Source of the DNA: Stenotrophomonas rhizophila
Lineage (GTDB): Bacteria; Pseudomonadota; Gammaproteobacteria; Xanthomonadales; Xanthomonadaceae
Reading direction: 5' to 3'
Assembly: GCF_007667275.1 (NCBI RefSeq)
Contig: NZ_VDQT01000001.1
Span: 1,310,318 to 1,374,317 of the forward strand
DNA length: 64,000 nt
The translations under genes and the position numbers were made by a program. The first letter of the stretch is position 1. Every line of letters starts with the position of its first letter. Of the stretch, positions 8,573-17,255 are shown piece after piece. The notes below the pieces were generated by a model. The model searched no databases. It was given only the letters and a program-made list of their open reading frames with translations, and was not told the DNA's origin.

Positions 8573-9007
8573 TCACCCCCAGCGCTGCGCACCGTCGCCC
8601 TGCTCTGCCAATGCATCGCCCGGGTTGGCCAGGCGGCAGCGCTTCAATGACAGGCAGCCGCAGCCGATGCAGTCGGTGAGCTGGTCGCGCAGCATCAGCA
8701 GTTCCTCGACGCGCTGATCCAGTTCGGCGCGCCAGCGCGCCGACATCTTCGCCCACTCCGCGCGGGTCGGGGTCTTGTTCTCCGGCAGCGCGGCGAACGC
8801 ATGCGCCACCGCCTCCAGCGGCATGCCGACCCGCTGGGCCACGCGGATCACCGCCAGCCGGCGCAGCACGTCGCGGCCGAAACGGCGCTGGTTGCCGGCC
8901 GTGCGCAGGCTGCGGATCAACCCCTTGCGCTCGTAGAAGTGGAGCGCCGATACCGCCACGCCGCTGCGTCGTGCCACCTCGCCTACACTCAACTCCTGCG
9001 CGATCAC
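8573..9007 (-). CDS. soxR: Redox-sensitive transcriptional activator SoxR
   Basis: A 144-residue MerR-family regulator. The N-terminal winged helix-turn-helix (LSVGEVARRSGVAVSALHFY) is followed by a dimerisation helix and the iron-sulphur ligands Cys113, Cys116, Cys118 and Cys124 in CIGCGCLSLKRC. This C-x2-C-x-C-x5-C spacing is diagnostic of the [2Fe-2S] SoxR proteins, which sense redox-cycling compounds. It is divergent from an MFS transporter gene with a SoxR-type operator between them. I see no soxS gene, so regulation here probably follows the non-enteric pattern, in which SoxR directly controls transporters and oxidoreductases. Confidence 0.95.
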   Translation of the reverse strand: MIAQELSVGEVARRSGVAVSALHFYERKGLIRSLRTAGNQRRFGRDVLRRLAVIRVAQRVGMPLEAVAHAFAALPENKTPTRAEWAKMSARWRAELDQRVEELLMLRDQLTDCIGCGCLSLKRCRLANPGDALAEQGDGAQRWG

Positions 9008-9010
9008 TGC

Positions 9011-9041
9011 TTGACCTCAACCTTGGTTCAGGTGTCATCGT
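9011..9041 (+). promoter_or_regulatory. SoxR-type operator within a long-spacer promoter
   Basis: TTGACC (9011-9016) serves as -35 and CATCGT (9036-9041) as a weak -10, with a 19-base spacer typical of MerR-family targets. The dyad ACCTCAACCTTGGTTCAGGT (9014-9033) is self-complementary except for one C/C pair and the central TT. It closely resembles the SoxR box CCTCAAGTTNNCTTGAGG. It faces the MFS gene. Confidence 0.85.
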
Positions 9042-9096
9042 GCGGCACCCCGTTGCGCACCGCAAGCGCCCCGCTTCCCCGTTGCCTGGATCCCGC

Positions 9097-10458
9097 ATGT
9101 CTTCCGATGTCGCTTCACTGCCTGCCGCCGATGCGCCTGCCTCGATCCTCTCGCCACGCTACCGCGCCACCACCATCGGCATGGTCGCGCTGGTATCGCT
9201 GCATGCGTTCGAAGCGCTGGCCGTGGCGGCGGCGATGCCGACCGTCGCCCACGACCTGGACGGACTGCGACTGTACGCGCTGGCCTTCGGCGGCACCCTG
9301 GCCACCAGCGTGATCGGCATGACCCTGGCCGGGCGCTGGAGCGACCGCGCGGGCCCGGCACGGCCGTTGTGGCTGGGCCTGGCCTGCTTCATCGCCGGGC
9401 TGCTGGTGGCCGGGCTGGCGCAGCACATGGCGGTGCTGGTGCTGGGCCGCCTGCTGCAGGGACTGGGCGCCGGCGCGATCTCGGTGGCGCTGTACGTGCT
9501 GGTCGGCCGCACTTTCCCCGAGTCGCTGCGGCCACGCGTGTTCGCCGCGTTCTCGGCCGGCTGGGTGGTGCCATCGCTGGTCGGCCCGGCGATCAGCGGC
9601 CTGATCGTGCAGCACCTGGGCTGGCGCTGGGTGTTCCTGGGCGTGCCGCTGCTTGCTATCCCGGCCGCGCTGCTGTTGCGGCCGGCACTGCGCGCGGTGC
9701 CGCCGACGAGCGCCGGCGCAGGTGCCGGCCGCCGCGTGGTGCGCTGGGCGATCGGCGCATCCCTCGGCGCGCTGCTGCTGTACGTGGGTGGCCAGCAGGT
9801 CGGGTGGCCGGCGCTGGCGGTGCTGCTGCCGGCCATTGCGCTGCTGGCGCTGTGCAGCTGGAAGCTGTTGCCGGCGGGTACGCTGCGGCTGCGCCGCGGC
9901 CTGCCCAGCGTGATCGCGCTGCGCGGCATCGCGGCGTCGGCCTTCTTCGGTTGCGAAGCGTTCCTGCCGCTGCTGCTGCAACGCGAGCGCGGGCTGAGCC
10001 CGCTGCTGGCGGGGGTGGCATTGAGCCTGGGCGCACTCGGCTGGTTCAGCGGCTCGTGGTTCCAGGGCCATGGCTGGCAGGGCCTGGCGCGTCGCCAACT
10101 GCTGATCGCCGGCGCGCTGCTGATGTGCGCGGGCATCATCGGCACCGCGCTGGCGATCCAGCCGGGCGTGCCGCTGTGGCTGGCGCTGGCCGGATGGACA
10201 TTGACCGGGCTGGGCATGGGCCTGATCTATCCCAGCCTGTCGGTGCTGACCCTGTCGTTGTCGCCGCAGGCCGAACAAGGCGCGAACACCTCGGCACTGC
10301 AGCTGAGCGAAGCGCTGGGCGTGGCCACTACGCTGGCGGTGTCCGGGTCGCTGTTCGCGTGGATGCTGTCGGTGGACGTGACCCTGGGCTACCTGCAGAC
10401 GTTCGCGATCATGCTGCTGCTGGCCGCCGCCAGCGTGGTGGTGGCACGGCGGGCGTAG
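9097..10458 (+). CDS. MFS transporter, probable SoxR-controlled drug/redox-compound exporter
   Basis: A 453-residue inner-membrane protein with about 14 hydrophobic segments. The motif GMTLAGRWSDRAGPARPL after the second helix is the MFS motif A, and VLGRLLQGLGAGAISVALYV is the motif B/C region of drug:proton antiporters. The ATG at 9097 (MSSDVASLPA) is preferred to upstream in-frame codons, which would lie inside the SoxR operator. Control by SoxR is inferred from the divergent arrangement and operator. Likely substrates are redox-active or toxic compounds; the sequence does not show which. Its TAG stop is part of a REP element head. Confidence 0.85.
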   Translation: MSSDVASLPAADAPASILSPRYRATTIGMVALVSLHAFEALAVAAAMPTVAHDLDGLRLYALAFGGTLATSVIGMTLAGRWSDRAGPARPLWLGLACFIAGLLVAGLAQHMAVLVLGRLLQGLGAGAISVALYVLVGRTFPESLRPRVFAAFSAGWVVPSLVGPAISGLIVQHLGWRWVFLGVPLLAIPAALLLRPALRAVPPTSAGAGAGRRVVRWAIGASLGALLLYVGGQQVGWPALAVLLPAIALLALCSWKLLPAGTLRLRRGLPSVIALRGIAASAFFGCEAFLPLLLQRERGLSPLLAGVALSLGALGWFSGSWFQGHGWQGLARRQLLIAGALLMCAGIIGTALAIQPGVPLWLALAGWTLTGLGMGLIYPSLSVLTLSLSPQAEQGANTSALQLSEALGVATTLAVSGSLFAWMLSVDVTLGYLQTFAIMLLLAAASVVVARRA

Positions 10459-10479
10459 AGCCACGCCTTGCGTGGCTAC
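10455..10479 (+). repeat. GTAG-headed REP palindrome (left of an inverted pair)
   Basis: GTAGAGCCACGCCTTGCGTG followed by GCTAC. Its TAG is the stop of the MFS gene. It faces the element at 10497-10521. Confidence 0.85.
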
Positions 10480-10496
10480 CTTTCGCCATGGTCCAC

Positions 10497-10521
10497 GCAG
10501 CCACGCAGGGCGTGGCTCTAC
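10497..10521 (-). repeat. GTAG-headed REP palindrome (right of an inverted pair)
   Basis: On the minus strand GTAGAGCCACGCCCTGCGTG followed by GCTGC. Its TAG is the stop of the hydrolase gene. Together with 10455-10479 it separates two convergent genes and could act as a bidirectional terminator. Confidence 0.85.
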
Positions 10522-12455
10522 GGCTGGGGATCCACCTGTTCGAGGTCTTCGCGCAGGATGCGGCGGATTTCCAGGACCGCCTGCGGGGTTTCCTGCACGC
10601 TGTGGCCGGAGATGATGACTTTCTCCGACACCGCGCCCGGCAGGTGCGCGCTCCAGTATGGCACCAAGCCATCGTCGGACTGCTCCAGCGGCACGCTGGC
10701 TTTGCGCTGCGCGATGATCGAGTGGTACTTCAGGCCCGGCATGATCGGCAACGCGGCGGATGCCTTCACGAACGGGTCGCTGGCCTTGAGGTTGTCGATG
10801 CTGTTGGGGATCTGCAGCCGGGTCGCCTGCGCCGACTGCACTTCGGCCTGCTGCAGGGTCTGGAACACGTCCTCGAACTTGCCCAGCAGGGTGATCGGCA
10901 GGCGCACCAGGCGGCCGATGAAGCGCCCTACCCGGTTGCCGGCGATATCGGTGCCCTTGTGTGGCGCGGCGATGAAGATCGCGCGCTCCACGTTGGGTTC
11001 CGCATCGAAATGCAGCAACGGCCCCAGCTTGGCCTGCACGCGCTTGAGCCGTTCGCCCTTCAGGTCGTAGTTGGCCAGCAACTGGTCCCAGAGGATTTCG
11101 CCGGAATCAGTGACCAGCAGCCGCGCCAGCACGCCGCCCATGCTGTGGCCGATGAACACCATGTCCCTGGATGCCGGCGCGGTGCCCTTCGGATCGAAAT
11201 GACGCAGCGTGTTGTCGAACGCCTGGTCGATCTCGTAACGGTTGAGCGCGATCGGCGCGTTGGTCGGGTAATACACCTGCCACACCTGGAAATGCCGGCG
11301 CAGTTCCGGATCGCCCAGGATCTCGTTGGCCACATTGACCCAGGCCTCCGGGCTGCTGCCGAGGCCGTGCAGCATGAAGATGATGCGGCGGTTCGGGTCC
11401 CACGGCTGCATCAGGTACATGTGCGGTCCGGCAATGCCCTCGCTCAGCCCGAACAGCGTGCGCAGCGACTGCGTGGCGAACCCGGACTGCGCCAGCCACA
11501 TGCCGTACGCCGCGGTGAAGTTGCCCGCCAGTGGAACTTTCTCGCCATGCAGGTCCACGCTTTCGGTGGATTCGGGCGAATACACGTCGAACAGCACCTG
11601 GGTGGTGTCCAGCACCTGCTGCAGGGTGTCGCCCTTGAAGCGCAACAACGCGGTGGCGTTGATCGAGGACATTTCGCTGTACTGAGGAATCTCGACCTTC
11701 TCGCCGTCCACCGGCGCGACCAGTTTGGGCGGGTCCATCACCACCACCAGCTCGGCACCGAAACCATCGCGCCGGTAGGTGCTGCGCAGCCCGGCAAAGC
11801 TCACCGACGAGGCCGACACCATGGTGGTGGGGATGCTGGTCAGGCGCAGCGCGTCGAAGTCGGAGGTCAGCGTCCAGCGCTCGCCGGCCACCGCGGCATT
11901 GTAATCCTCGCCTTCCAGCGCGCTTTCGCGGCTGCGCTTGAACACCACCGTGGCGGTCTGCTCGGCGGCGTAGTTGTAGTAATCGCGCACCTGGGTCTGG
12001 CGGTCTTCGAACGCCCGGTCCGAAGGCGTGCGCCCGCTGAAGAACAGGTAGGCGTAGGCGTACCGGGCTGCCTCGAGCCACGCATCCAGCGCTGCGTCGG
12101 ACATCGGGGTCTTTTCACGATCCTTCGGTTTGGGGGTCAGCGCCAGCGCATTCTTCACCCACAACTCGGACAGCGCCGACAGCCGCTGCTCCTCCGGCAG
12201 GTCCGAGGTTTCCTTCAAGGTCTTTTCGCAGATCGCGATGTCCTTTTCGCACAACGCCACGTCCAGCCCGATCACGCTGAGCGTTTCCTGCGAGGCCATG
12301 CTGAAGCGACCCGAGGTGAGCACGTCGCCGCGCTTGTTGGCCAGGTAATCGGTTGGCGAGACCTGCTTCATGGTGACCATCGCACAGCCGCTCGAAAGCA
12401 GCAGCGCGACCACCACGGCCAGCATCGGCAGCTGCCGGAGCACTGCCCGGCTCAT
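10518..12455 (-). CDS. Lipoprotein with alpha/beta-hydrolase (lipase-like) domain
   Basis: A 645-residue protein. The signal peptide ends with LLLSSGC, so Cys24 is a probable lipidation site. Residues 30-330 are unlike any family I recognise. The C-terminal half is an alpha/beta hydrolase: IIFMLHGLGSSPEAW provides the oxyanion-hole HG, FIGHSMGGVLARLL has the nucleophile serine near residue 436, and a late SGHSVQE may hold the catalytic histidine. It probably acts as an esterase or lipase on the periplasmic side or the outer membrane; the substrate is unknown. The start overlaps the stop of the DUF4105 gene (ATGA at 12452-12455), so the pair is translationally coupled. Confidence 0.82.
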   Translation of the reverse strand: MSRAVLRQLPMLAVVVALLLSSGCAMVTMKQVSPTDYLANKRGDVLTSGRFSMASQETLSVIGLDVALCEKDIAICEKTLKETSDLPEEQRLSALSELWVKNALALTPKPKDREKTPMSDAALDAWLEAARYAYAYLFFSGRTPSDRAFEDRQTQVRDYYNYAAEQTATVVFKRSRESALEGEDYNAAVAGERWTLTSDFDALRLTSIPTTMVSASSVSFAGLRSTYRRDGFGAELVVVMDPPKLVAPVDGEKVEIPQYSEMSSINATALLRFKGDTLQQVLDTTQVLFDVYSPESTESVDLHGEKVPLAGNFTAAYGMWLAQSGFATQSLRTLFGLSEGIAGPHMYLMQPWDPNRRIIFMLHGLGSSPEAWVNVANEILGDPELRRHFQVWQVYYPTNAPIALNRYEIDQAFDNTLRHFDPKGTAPASRDMVFIGHSMGGVLARLLVTDSGEILWDQLLANYDLKGERLKRVQAKLGPLLHFDAEPNVERAIFIAAPHKGTDIAGNRVGRFIGRLVRLPITLLGKFEDVFQTLQQAEVQSAQATRLQIPNSIDNLKASDPFVKASAALPIMPGLKYHSIIAQRKASVPLEQSDDGLVPYWSAHLPGAVSEKVIISGHSVQETPQAVLEIRRILREDLEQVDPQP

Positions 12456-13465
12456 GGCTGCGACCCTGCGTCGATGCCGGGCACGCCCTGGCGGATCCGC
12501 TGCGAGAAGCGGGGGTCGTCGCCCGCCGTCCGCGCGCGGTCGGTGATCCGACCGCGCGCCTTCAGCGTGGCGAAGTCCACGCCCGGGGCGAGCACGCCCA
12601 GGTCGCGCGCATATTCGGCGAAGTAGCCCGACGCAAGCAGCCGGTAATCCAGCGGCAGCCCCGGCGCGATCTGCCTGGCCAGTTCGTACACGATGGTGGT
12701 GCAGTTGCTGGTCAGCGTGTTGTAGAACGCGGGTGCGGCGTCCAGCCTGCGCGCTTCACCCAGGTAGGACACGAACAGTCCCTTGAGCTGTTCGGGGCTC
12801 ATGCCGGCAAGGCGATAGAGGTAGACGTCCTCGCCACGCACGTTGCTGCGCACGCGCACGATGTCGGTTTCCTCGGCGGCCACCAGGGTCATTTCGAACT
12901 TGCGGAAGAATCCACCCAGTGCCGAGAACGATTCGCCGCGCTCCTTGCGGATCTCCAGCGAGAACACCAGCTGGCGGCCGTCGGCAAAGCCGAACGAGAC
13001 CAGCGTGTGCGCGATCAGCGGGCCCATCCAGTAGGACAGCACCAGGTCGGCCGAGCGCAGCTGGTCCAGGTCGTATTCGCGGCGCTCCCAGCGCACGTCA
13101 TGGTCGTCCTCGCTGCGCCAGGTGAAGTCGCGCACGTTGTCCAGCACCACCCGCGAGCCGTCGAACTCCACCACTTTCAGGCGCTGGGCAACGTCATCGG
13201 CCCACACGCGGTCCTGGCGTGGCGTGAGCAGCAGCCACCAGACGCCGCACAGCACGAGTGCGGCCACGAATACGGGTCCGGGCCAGCGGCCGCTACGGGC
13301 GCGCCCGACCGCGATCGCCGTGGTCAGCGAAAAACCGCCCCATGCCAGTAGCGCTACCCCCTTCAACCAGCCCGGGCCGGGCAGCTGGTAGGCCAGCAGG
13401 CCGGTCACCCACACTGCCGCGGCGAGCATCAGCGTCGCCAGCGCCCATCGTCCTGCTGTCTTCAC
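12452..13465 (-). CDS. DUF4105 (Lnb N-terminal-like) membrane-anchored periplasmic protein
   Basis: A 337-residue protein. Two or three hydrophobic helices occupy the first 85 residues and the rest is probably periplasmic. The segment YNTLTSNCTTIVYELARQI (about residues 245-265) is the hallmark of DUF4105/Lnb-type domains, which resemble NlpC-like cysteine hydrolases. ALGGFFRKFEMTLVAAEE fits the same family. Activity is unproven. Translational overlap with the downstream lipoprotein hydrolase gene suggests a joint role in envelope lipid or peptide processing, which is inference. Confidence 0.8.
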   Translation of the reverse strand: MKTAGRWALATLMLAAAVWVTGLLAYQLPGPGWLKGVALLAWGGFSLTTAIAVGRARSGRWPGPVFVAALVLCGVWWLLLTPRQDRVWADDVAQRLKVVEFDGSRVVLDNVRDFTWRSEDDHDVRWERREYDLDQLRSADLVLSYWMGPLIAHTLVSFGFADGRQLVFSLEIRKERGESFSALGGFFRKFEMTLVAAEETDIVRVRSNVRGEDVYLYRLAGMSPEQLKGLFVSYLGEARRLDAAPAFYNTLTSNCTTIVYELARQIAPGLPLDYRLLASGYFAEYARDLGVLAPGVDFATLKARGRITDRARTAGDDPRFSQRIRQGVPGIDAGSQP

Positions 13466-13564
13466 ACATCGATCCGTCGCTTGGTCGGGGCGCTAGTTAG
13501 CCACAAACGGATGTGTGGATCCTGTTTGCCTGTTCAGGAACGGATCCCGGGGGGCGCCGAGGCC

Positions 13565-13783
13565 TCAGCGGCGGGCTGCGCCGACCTTCTGCCAGGGGGC
13601 CATGCCCTTGCGCGTGCGCGGCAGGGTGCGGCGGATCGGCAGCCGACGCGGCATGGGGATCCCCACGCCCGGCGCGGCGCTGTCATCCCGGCGAAGATCT
13701 TCCGAACGCTCCCCGACGAGCAGCGCCGCCATTTCTTCCAGCCCATTGCGCATCGCCCGGGCGGCAGTCTGCAGGGTATTCAT
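13565..13783 (-). CDS. Small basic hypothetical protein (uncertain)
   Basis: A 72-residue reading frame starting MNTLQTAARAMRNGLEEMAA and ending in an arginine-rich tail. GGAG lies about eight bases before the ATG. It fills an otherwise empty 490-base gap between DUF4105 and the TonB receptor. I recognise no family, and several other frames are open here because of the high GC content, so it may not be a real gene. Confidence 0.4.
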   Translation of the reverse strand: MNTLQTAARAMRNGLEEMAALLVGERSEDLRRDDSAAPGVGIPMPRRLPIRRTLPRTRKGMAPWQKVGAARR

Positions 13784-13888
13784 GGGTCGTCTCCAGCGGC
13801 GGGTGGGGACGGTCTACGTTAGGGACCAAAGCGCGCAGGGATCGTGCAGGGGATGTGGCAGGGACATGAAACCCGCCTGCCATGCAGC

Positions 13889-13905
13889 TGAGAGTTATTT
13901 GCGTT
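13889..13905 (+). promoter_or_regulatory. Candidate Fur box upstream of the TonB receptor
   Basis: TGAGAGTTATTTGCGTT matches 12 of 17 positions of the proteobacterial Fur-type core TGAGAATCATTCTCATT. It lies about 50 bases before the receptor ATG. The match is imperfect; the gene's likely role in iron uptake makes it plausible. Confidence 0.4.
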
Positions 13906-13955
13906 CGCATCCTCACCTCCCGATAATCCGGGCCCTCACCCCCGGAATCGCCGCC

Positions 13956-16052
13956 ATGCCTGCCCTGTCGCGTTGCTCGCCCCTCCTGCTGCTGGTCCCC
14001 ACCCTGCTGGCGTCGGCCGTGGCCCAGGCCCAGGACACCGGGGTGGACACCGCGCGGACCCTGGACGCGGTCCGCGTGGTCGCCGACAGCGCCCGTACCG
14101 CCACCAAGACCGAGACCCCGCTGACCCAGACCCCGCAGGCGATCAGCGTGGTCACCCGCGCCCTGTTCAGCGACCGCGGCGCGCAGAACCTGCAGGAGAC
14201 CCTGCGTTACAGCGCCGGCGTCACCGCCGACGCCTACGGACTGGATACCCGCGGCGACGGCAGCAGCGTACGTGGCCTGGACCCGGTCCAGTACGTGGAC
14301 GGCCTGCGCCGCAGCTACGGCTTCAGCCCGCTGGCGCGGACCGAGGTCTACGGCCTGGAACGCGTGGAAGTCCTGCGCGGTCCTTCGTCGGTGCTGTACG
14401 GCGCCGGCGCGACCGGCGGCATCATCAATGCCATGACCAAGCGTCCCACCTACACCGACCTGCACGGTGAGGTCGGGCTGCAGCTGGGCACCTTCGACCG
14501 CAAGCAGCTGCAGGGCGACGTGGGCGGTACCTTGAACGACGCCGGCACCCTGGCCGGTCGCGTGGTCGGCCTGGTCCGCGACAGCGGCATGCAGACCGAC
14601 GAAATCGATGACGACCGGATCTACCTCGCGCCCTCGATCAGCTGGCGCGGCGAGCGCAGCAACCTCACCGTGCTCACCAGCTACCAGCACGACCGGACCG
14701 CCTCGAGCCAGCAGTTCCTGCCGGTGGTGGCCACGCTCAACGCTCCTGCCGGTCGTCCGCGCCTGGACCCGTCCACGTTCCTCGGCGACAAGGACTTCGA
14801 CAAGCTCGATTCACGGGTGTACAGCGTGACCGCGCTGTATGACTTCCGCTTCAACGACAGCGTGAGCCTGCGCTCGTCGGTGCGCTACCTGGACGGCAGC
14901 ACCGAGTTCCGCGAGCTGTACCCGGACGCCTACAGCAATCCGCTGGACCCGTTCATCGACGCCGACAAGCGCGTGGTCAACCGCAACGCCTATGGCGTGC
15001 GCCCGGACGTGCGCTCGCTGACCAGCGACAACGCGCTGCAGTTCGATTTCGCCACCGGCGCCTTCCAGCACATGCTGCTGGCCGGCGTGGACTACAGCGA
15101 CTACCGCGAGGAGGCACTGCAGCTGGATGCCACCCCGACCCCGATCGACATCTACGCCCCGGTGTCCAGCGGCGTGACCATCAATGGCTGGAACCGCCTG
15201 CCCGACCAGCAGACCACCCAGCTGGGTGTGTACGTGCAGGACCAGATCCGCTGGGCCGACCGCGTGTCGCTGGTGCTCGGCGCCCGCCGCGACCACGCGC
15301 GCAGCAAGACCGAGGGGCTGCCGAGCCAGACCGACAACGCCACCACCTGGCGCGCCGGCCTGATCGGCGAGATCGGTGCCGGCGTATCGCCGTACATCAG
15401 CTACAGCGAATCGTTCCTGCCGGTGACCGGCCAGGACATCTACGGCAACGCCTTCAAGCCGATGCAGGGCGACCAGTGGGAAGGCGGCGTCAAGTGGCAG
15501 CCGGCCGCGAACATGCTGGTCACCGCCTCGGCCTACCGCATCACCGAAACCAACCGCCAGACCAACGATCCGGAAAACCCGCTCAATGTGGTGCAGACCG
15601 GCGAGATCGAGTCCAAGGGCGTCGAGCTGGAAGGCCAGTTCACCTTCGCCAACGACCTGACCCTGACCGCGGCGTATTCGCGCAACCGGGCCAAGGTGAC
15701 CCGGAGCAACTTCGAGATGGAAGTGAACCAGCGCCTCAACGACACCCCGCAGGAGCTGTCCTCACTATGGCTGGCCAAGGGCTTCCAGCTTGACGACGTC
15801 TCGCGCCTGCGATTGGGCGTGGGCGGCCGCTATGTCGGCAACACCCAGTCGCTGGGCTTCGGCGGTTTCATCCGCACCCCGAGCTACACCCTGGTCGACG
15901 CATTGGCCGAGATCCAGGTCACCGACTGGACCATGGCGCTGAACATCACCAACCTGTCGGACAAAAAGTACTTCGCGCCCTGCCGCAATTTTGGTGACTG
16001 CTTCACCGGCAACCCGCGCACCGTGACCGGCACCATCAGCTACCGCTTCTAA
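13956..16052 (+). CDS. TonB-dependent siderophore receptor
   Basis: A 698-residue outer-membrane receptor that imports ferric siderophores using energy from TonB. The signal peptide ends near AVAQAQD (residue 26). The plug domain follows: TPLTQTPQAISVVTRALF, the GLDPVQYVDGLRR region and VEVLRGPSSVLYGAGATGG, the classic plug signature. The beta-barrel ends with GTISYRF, a terminal aromatic as expected for BAM recognition. GNPRTVTGTISYRF and FAPCRNFGDCF are typical of the FhuA/FoxA-like group. The ATG at 13956 gives a complete signal peptide. It is followed by a PepSY protein and a small membrane protein, a common siderophore-use operon. Confidence 0.95.
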   Translation: MPALSRCSPLLLLVPTLLASAVAQAQDTGVDTARTLDAVRVVADSARTATKTETPLTQTPQAISVVTRALFSDRGAQNLQETLRYSAGVTADAYGLDTRGDGSSVRGLDPVQYVDGLRRSYGFSPLARTEVYGLERVEVLRGPSSVLYGAGATGGIINAMTKRPTYTDLHGEVGLQLGTFDRKQLQGDVGGTLNDAGTLAGRVVGLVRDSGMQTDEIDDDRIYLAPSISWRGERSNLTVLTSYQHDRTASSQQFLPVVATLNAPAGRPRLDPSTFLGDKDFDKLDSRVYSVTALYDFRFNDSVSLRSSVRYLDGSTEFRELYPDAYSNPLDPFIDADKRVVNRNAYGVRPDVRSLTSDNALQFDFATGAFQHMLLAGVDYSDYREEALQLDATPTPIDIYAPVSSGVTINGWNRLPDQQTTQLGVYVQDQIRWADRVSLVLGARRDHARSKTEGLPSQTDNATTWRAGLIGEIGAGVSPYISYSESFLPVTGQDIYGNAFKPMQGDQWEGGVKWQPAANMLVTASAYRITETNRQTNDPENPLNVVQTGEIESKGVELEGQFTFANDLTLTAAYSRNRAKVTRSNFEMEVNQRLNDTPQELSSLWLAKGFQLDDVSRLRLGVGGRYVGNTQSLGFGGFIRTPSYTLVDALAEIQVTDWTMALNITNLSDKKYFAPCRNFGDCFTGNPRTVTGTISYRF

Positions 16053-16055
16053 ACG

Positions 16056-16080
16056 GTAGTGCCGACCGTTGGTCGGCAAC
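16056..16080 (+). repeat. GTAG-headed REP palindrome
   Basis: GTAGTGCCGACCGTTGGTCG followed by GCAAC, between the TonB receptor and the PepSY gene. Its mirror copy is at 17436-17460, just past the operon. Confidence 0.85.
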
Positions 16081-16118
16081 CGGGCCACCTTCATCTCCAG
16101 CCGCCGCCAGAGAACCCA

Positions 16119-17255
16119 ATGCAACGTTCCACCATCAAAGCCTGGTTCCTGGTCCACAAGTGGACCAGCCTGATCTGCACGCTGTTCCTGCTGCTGTTGT
16201 GCATCACCGGCCTGCCGCTGGTGTTCGGCGAGGAGATCGCACACCTCAGCGAACCCCACGTCGACAACCCGCAGCCGCAGGCAGCGCACCGCGACCTGGA
16301 CGCGCAGGTGCGCACCGCCCTCGCCCAATACCCCGCTAACGTGCCGCTGTTCGTCGGCTGGGACTGGGAAGGCAACACCGTCTACGTCAACACCGGCACC
16401 GAGCCGGCGACCCCGCCGCCGCAGATGAAAACCGCGCTGCTCGATGCGGTCAGCGGTGAGGTGCTGCCTGCGCCGCAGTTCAACGAAGGGGTGATGTACT
16501 TCCTGTACCGCCTGCACACCGACCTGTTCCTTGGCCTGCCGGGCATGCTGTTCATGGGCGCGATGGGCCTGCTGTTCGCAGTGGCGATCATCTCCGGCCT
16601 GGTCCTGTATGGCCCGTTCATGCGCCGCCAGCGCTTCGGCACCCTGCGCACCGGGCGCAGCCGCCGCCTGGCCTGGCTGGACCTGCACAACGTGATCGGC
16701 GTGGTGACGCTGGGCTGGGCGCTGGTGGTAGGCATTACCGGCGCCATCAACACCATTGCCAAGCCGCTGGAAACGGCATGGCAGAGCCAGCAGCTGGGCG
16801 AGTTCGCCGCCCGCTACGCCGGCCAGCCGCGCCCGACCACGCTGGCCCCGCTGCAGGCGGCGGTGGATACCGCGCGCGCCGCCGAGCCGGGCATGCGCCC
16901 GGCCTTCGTGAGCTTCCCCGGAACCGGCTACAGCGGCGACCACCACTACGGGGTGTTCATGCAGGGCAACACGCCGCTGACCGAACGCCTGTATCGCCCG
17001 GTGCTGATCGATGCGGCCAGCGGCGAACTCACCGCGCAGCCGCAGCTGCCCACCTACATGAGCGTGCTGCTGCTCAGCCAGCCGCTGCACTTCGGCGACT
17101 ACGGCAAGCTGCCGCTGAAGATCCTGTGGGCGCTGCTGGATCTGTTGACCATCGCGGTGCTGGTCAGCGGCCTGTACCTGTGGTTCAAGCGCGGCAGCAC
17201 CGAGGCGCGGGTGACCGAGATCGAACGCGCCGAGAAGACCGGAGGCGCCGCATGA
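16119..17255 (+). CDS. PepSY-associated TM protein (ferric-siderophore reductase-like)
   Basis: A 378-residue inner-membrane protein starting MQRSTIKAWFLVHKWTSLIC. It has four transmembrane segments and the family pattern KxWxxxHxWxSL at the first helix, YFLYRLHTDLFLGLPGMLFMG in the middle and LDLHNVIGVVTLGWALV at the third helix, with conserved histidines that could bind haem. Proteins of this kind sit beside siderophore receptors and are thought to reduce or release ferric iron from imported siderophores. It is between the receptor and a 60-residue membrane protein whose start overlaps its stop. Confidence 0.88.
   Translation: MQRSTIKAWFLVHKWTSLICTLFLLLLCITGLPLVFGEEIAHLSEPHVDNPQPQAAHRDLDAQVRTALAQYPANVPLFVGWDWEGNTVYVNTGTEPATPPPQMKTALLDAVSGEVLPAPQFNEGVMYFLYRLHTDLFLGLPGMLFMGAMGLLFAVAIISGLVLYGPFMRRQRFGTLRTGRSRRLAWLDLHNVIGVVTLGWALVVGITGAINTIAKPLETAWQSQQLGEFAARYAGQPRPTTLAPLQAAVDTARAAEPGMRPAFVSFPGTGYSGDHHYGVFMQGNTPLTERLYRPVLIDAASGELTAQPQLPTYMSVLLLSQPLHFGDYGKLPLKILWALLDLLTIAVLVSGLYLWFKRGSTEARVTEIERAEKTGGAA

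Noticed and set aside
9369..12626. A 1085-codon plus-strand frame
   Set aside because: It runs out of frame through the MFS gene and antisense to the hydrolase, with shadow composition.
16778..17251. An in-frame upstream extension of the 60-residue gene at 17252
   Set aside because: It overlaps the PepSY gene in another frame and has shadow composition; the ATGA overlap marks the real start.
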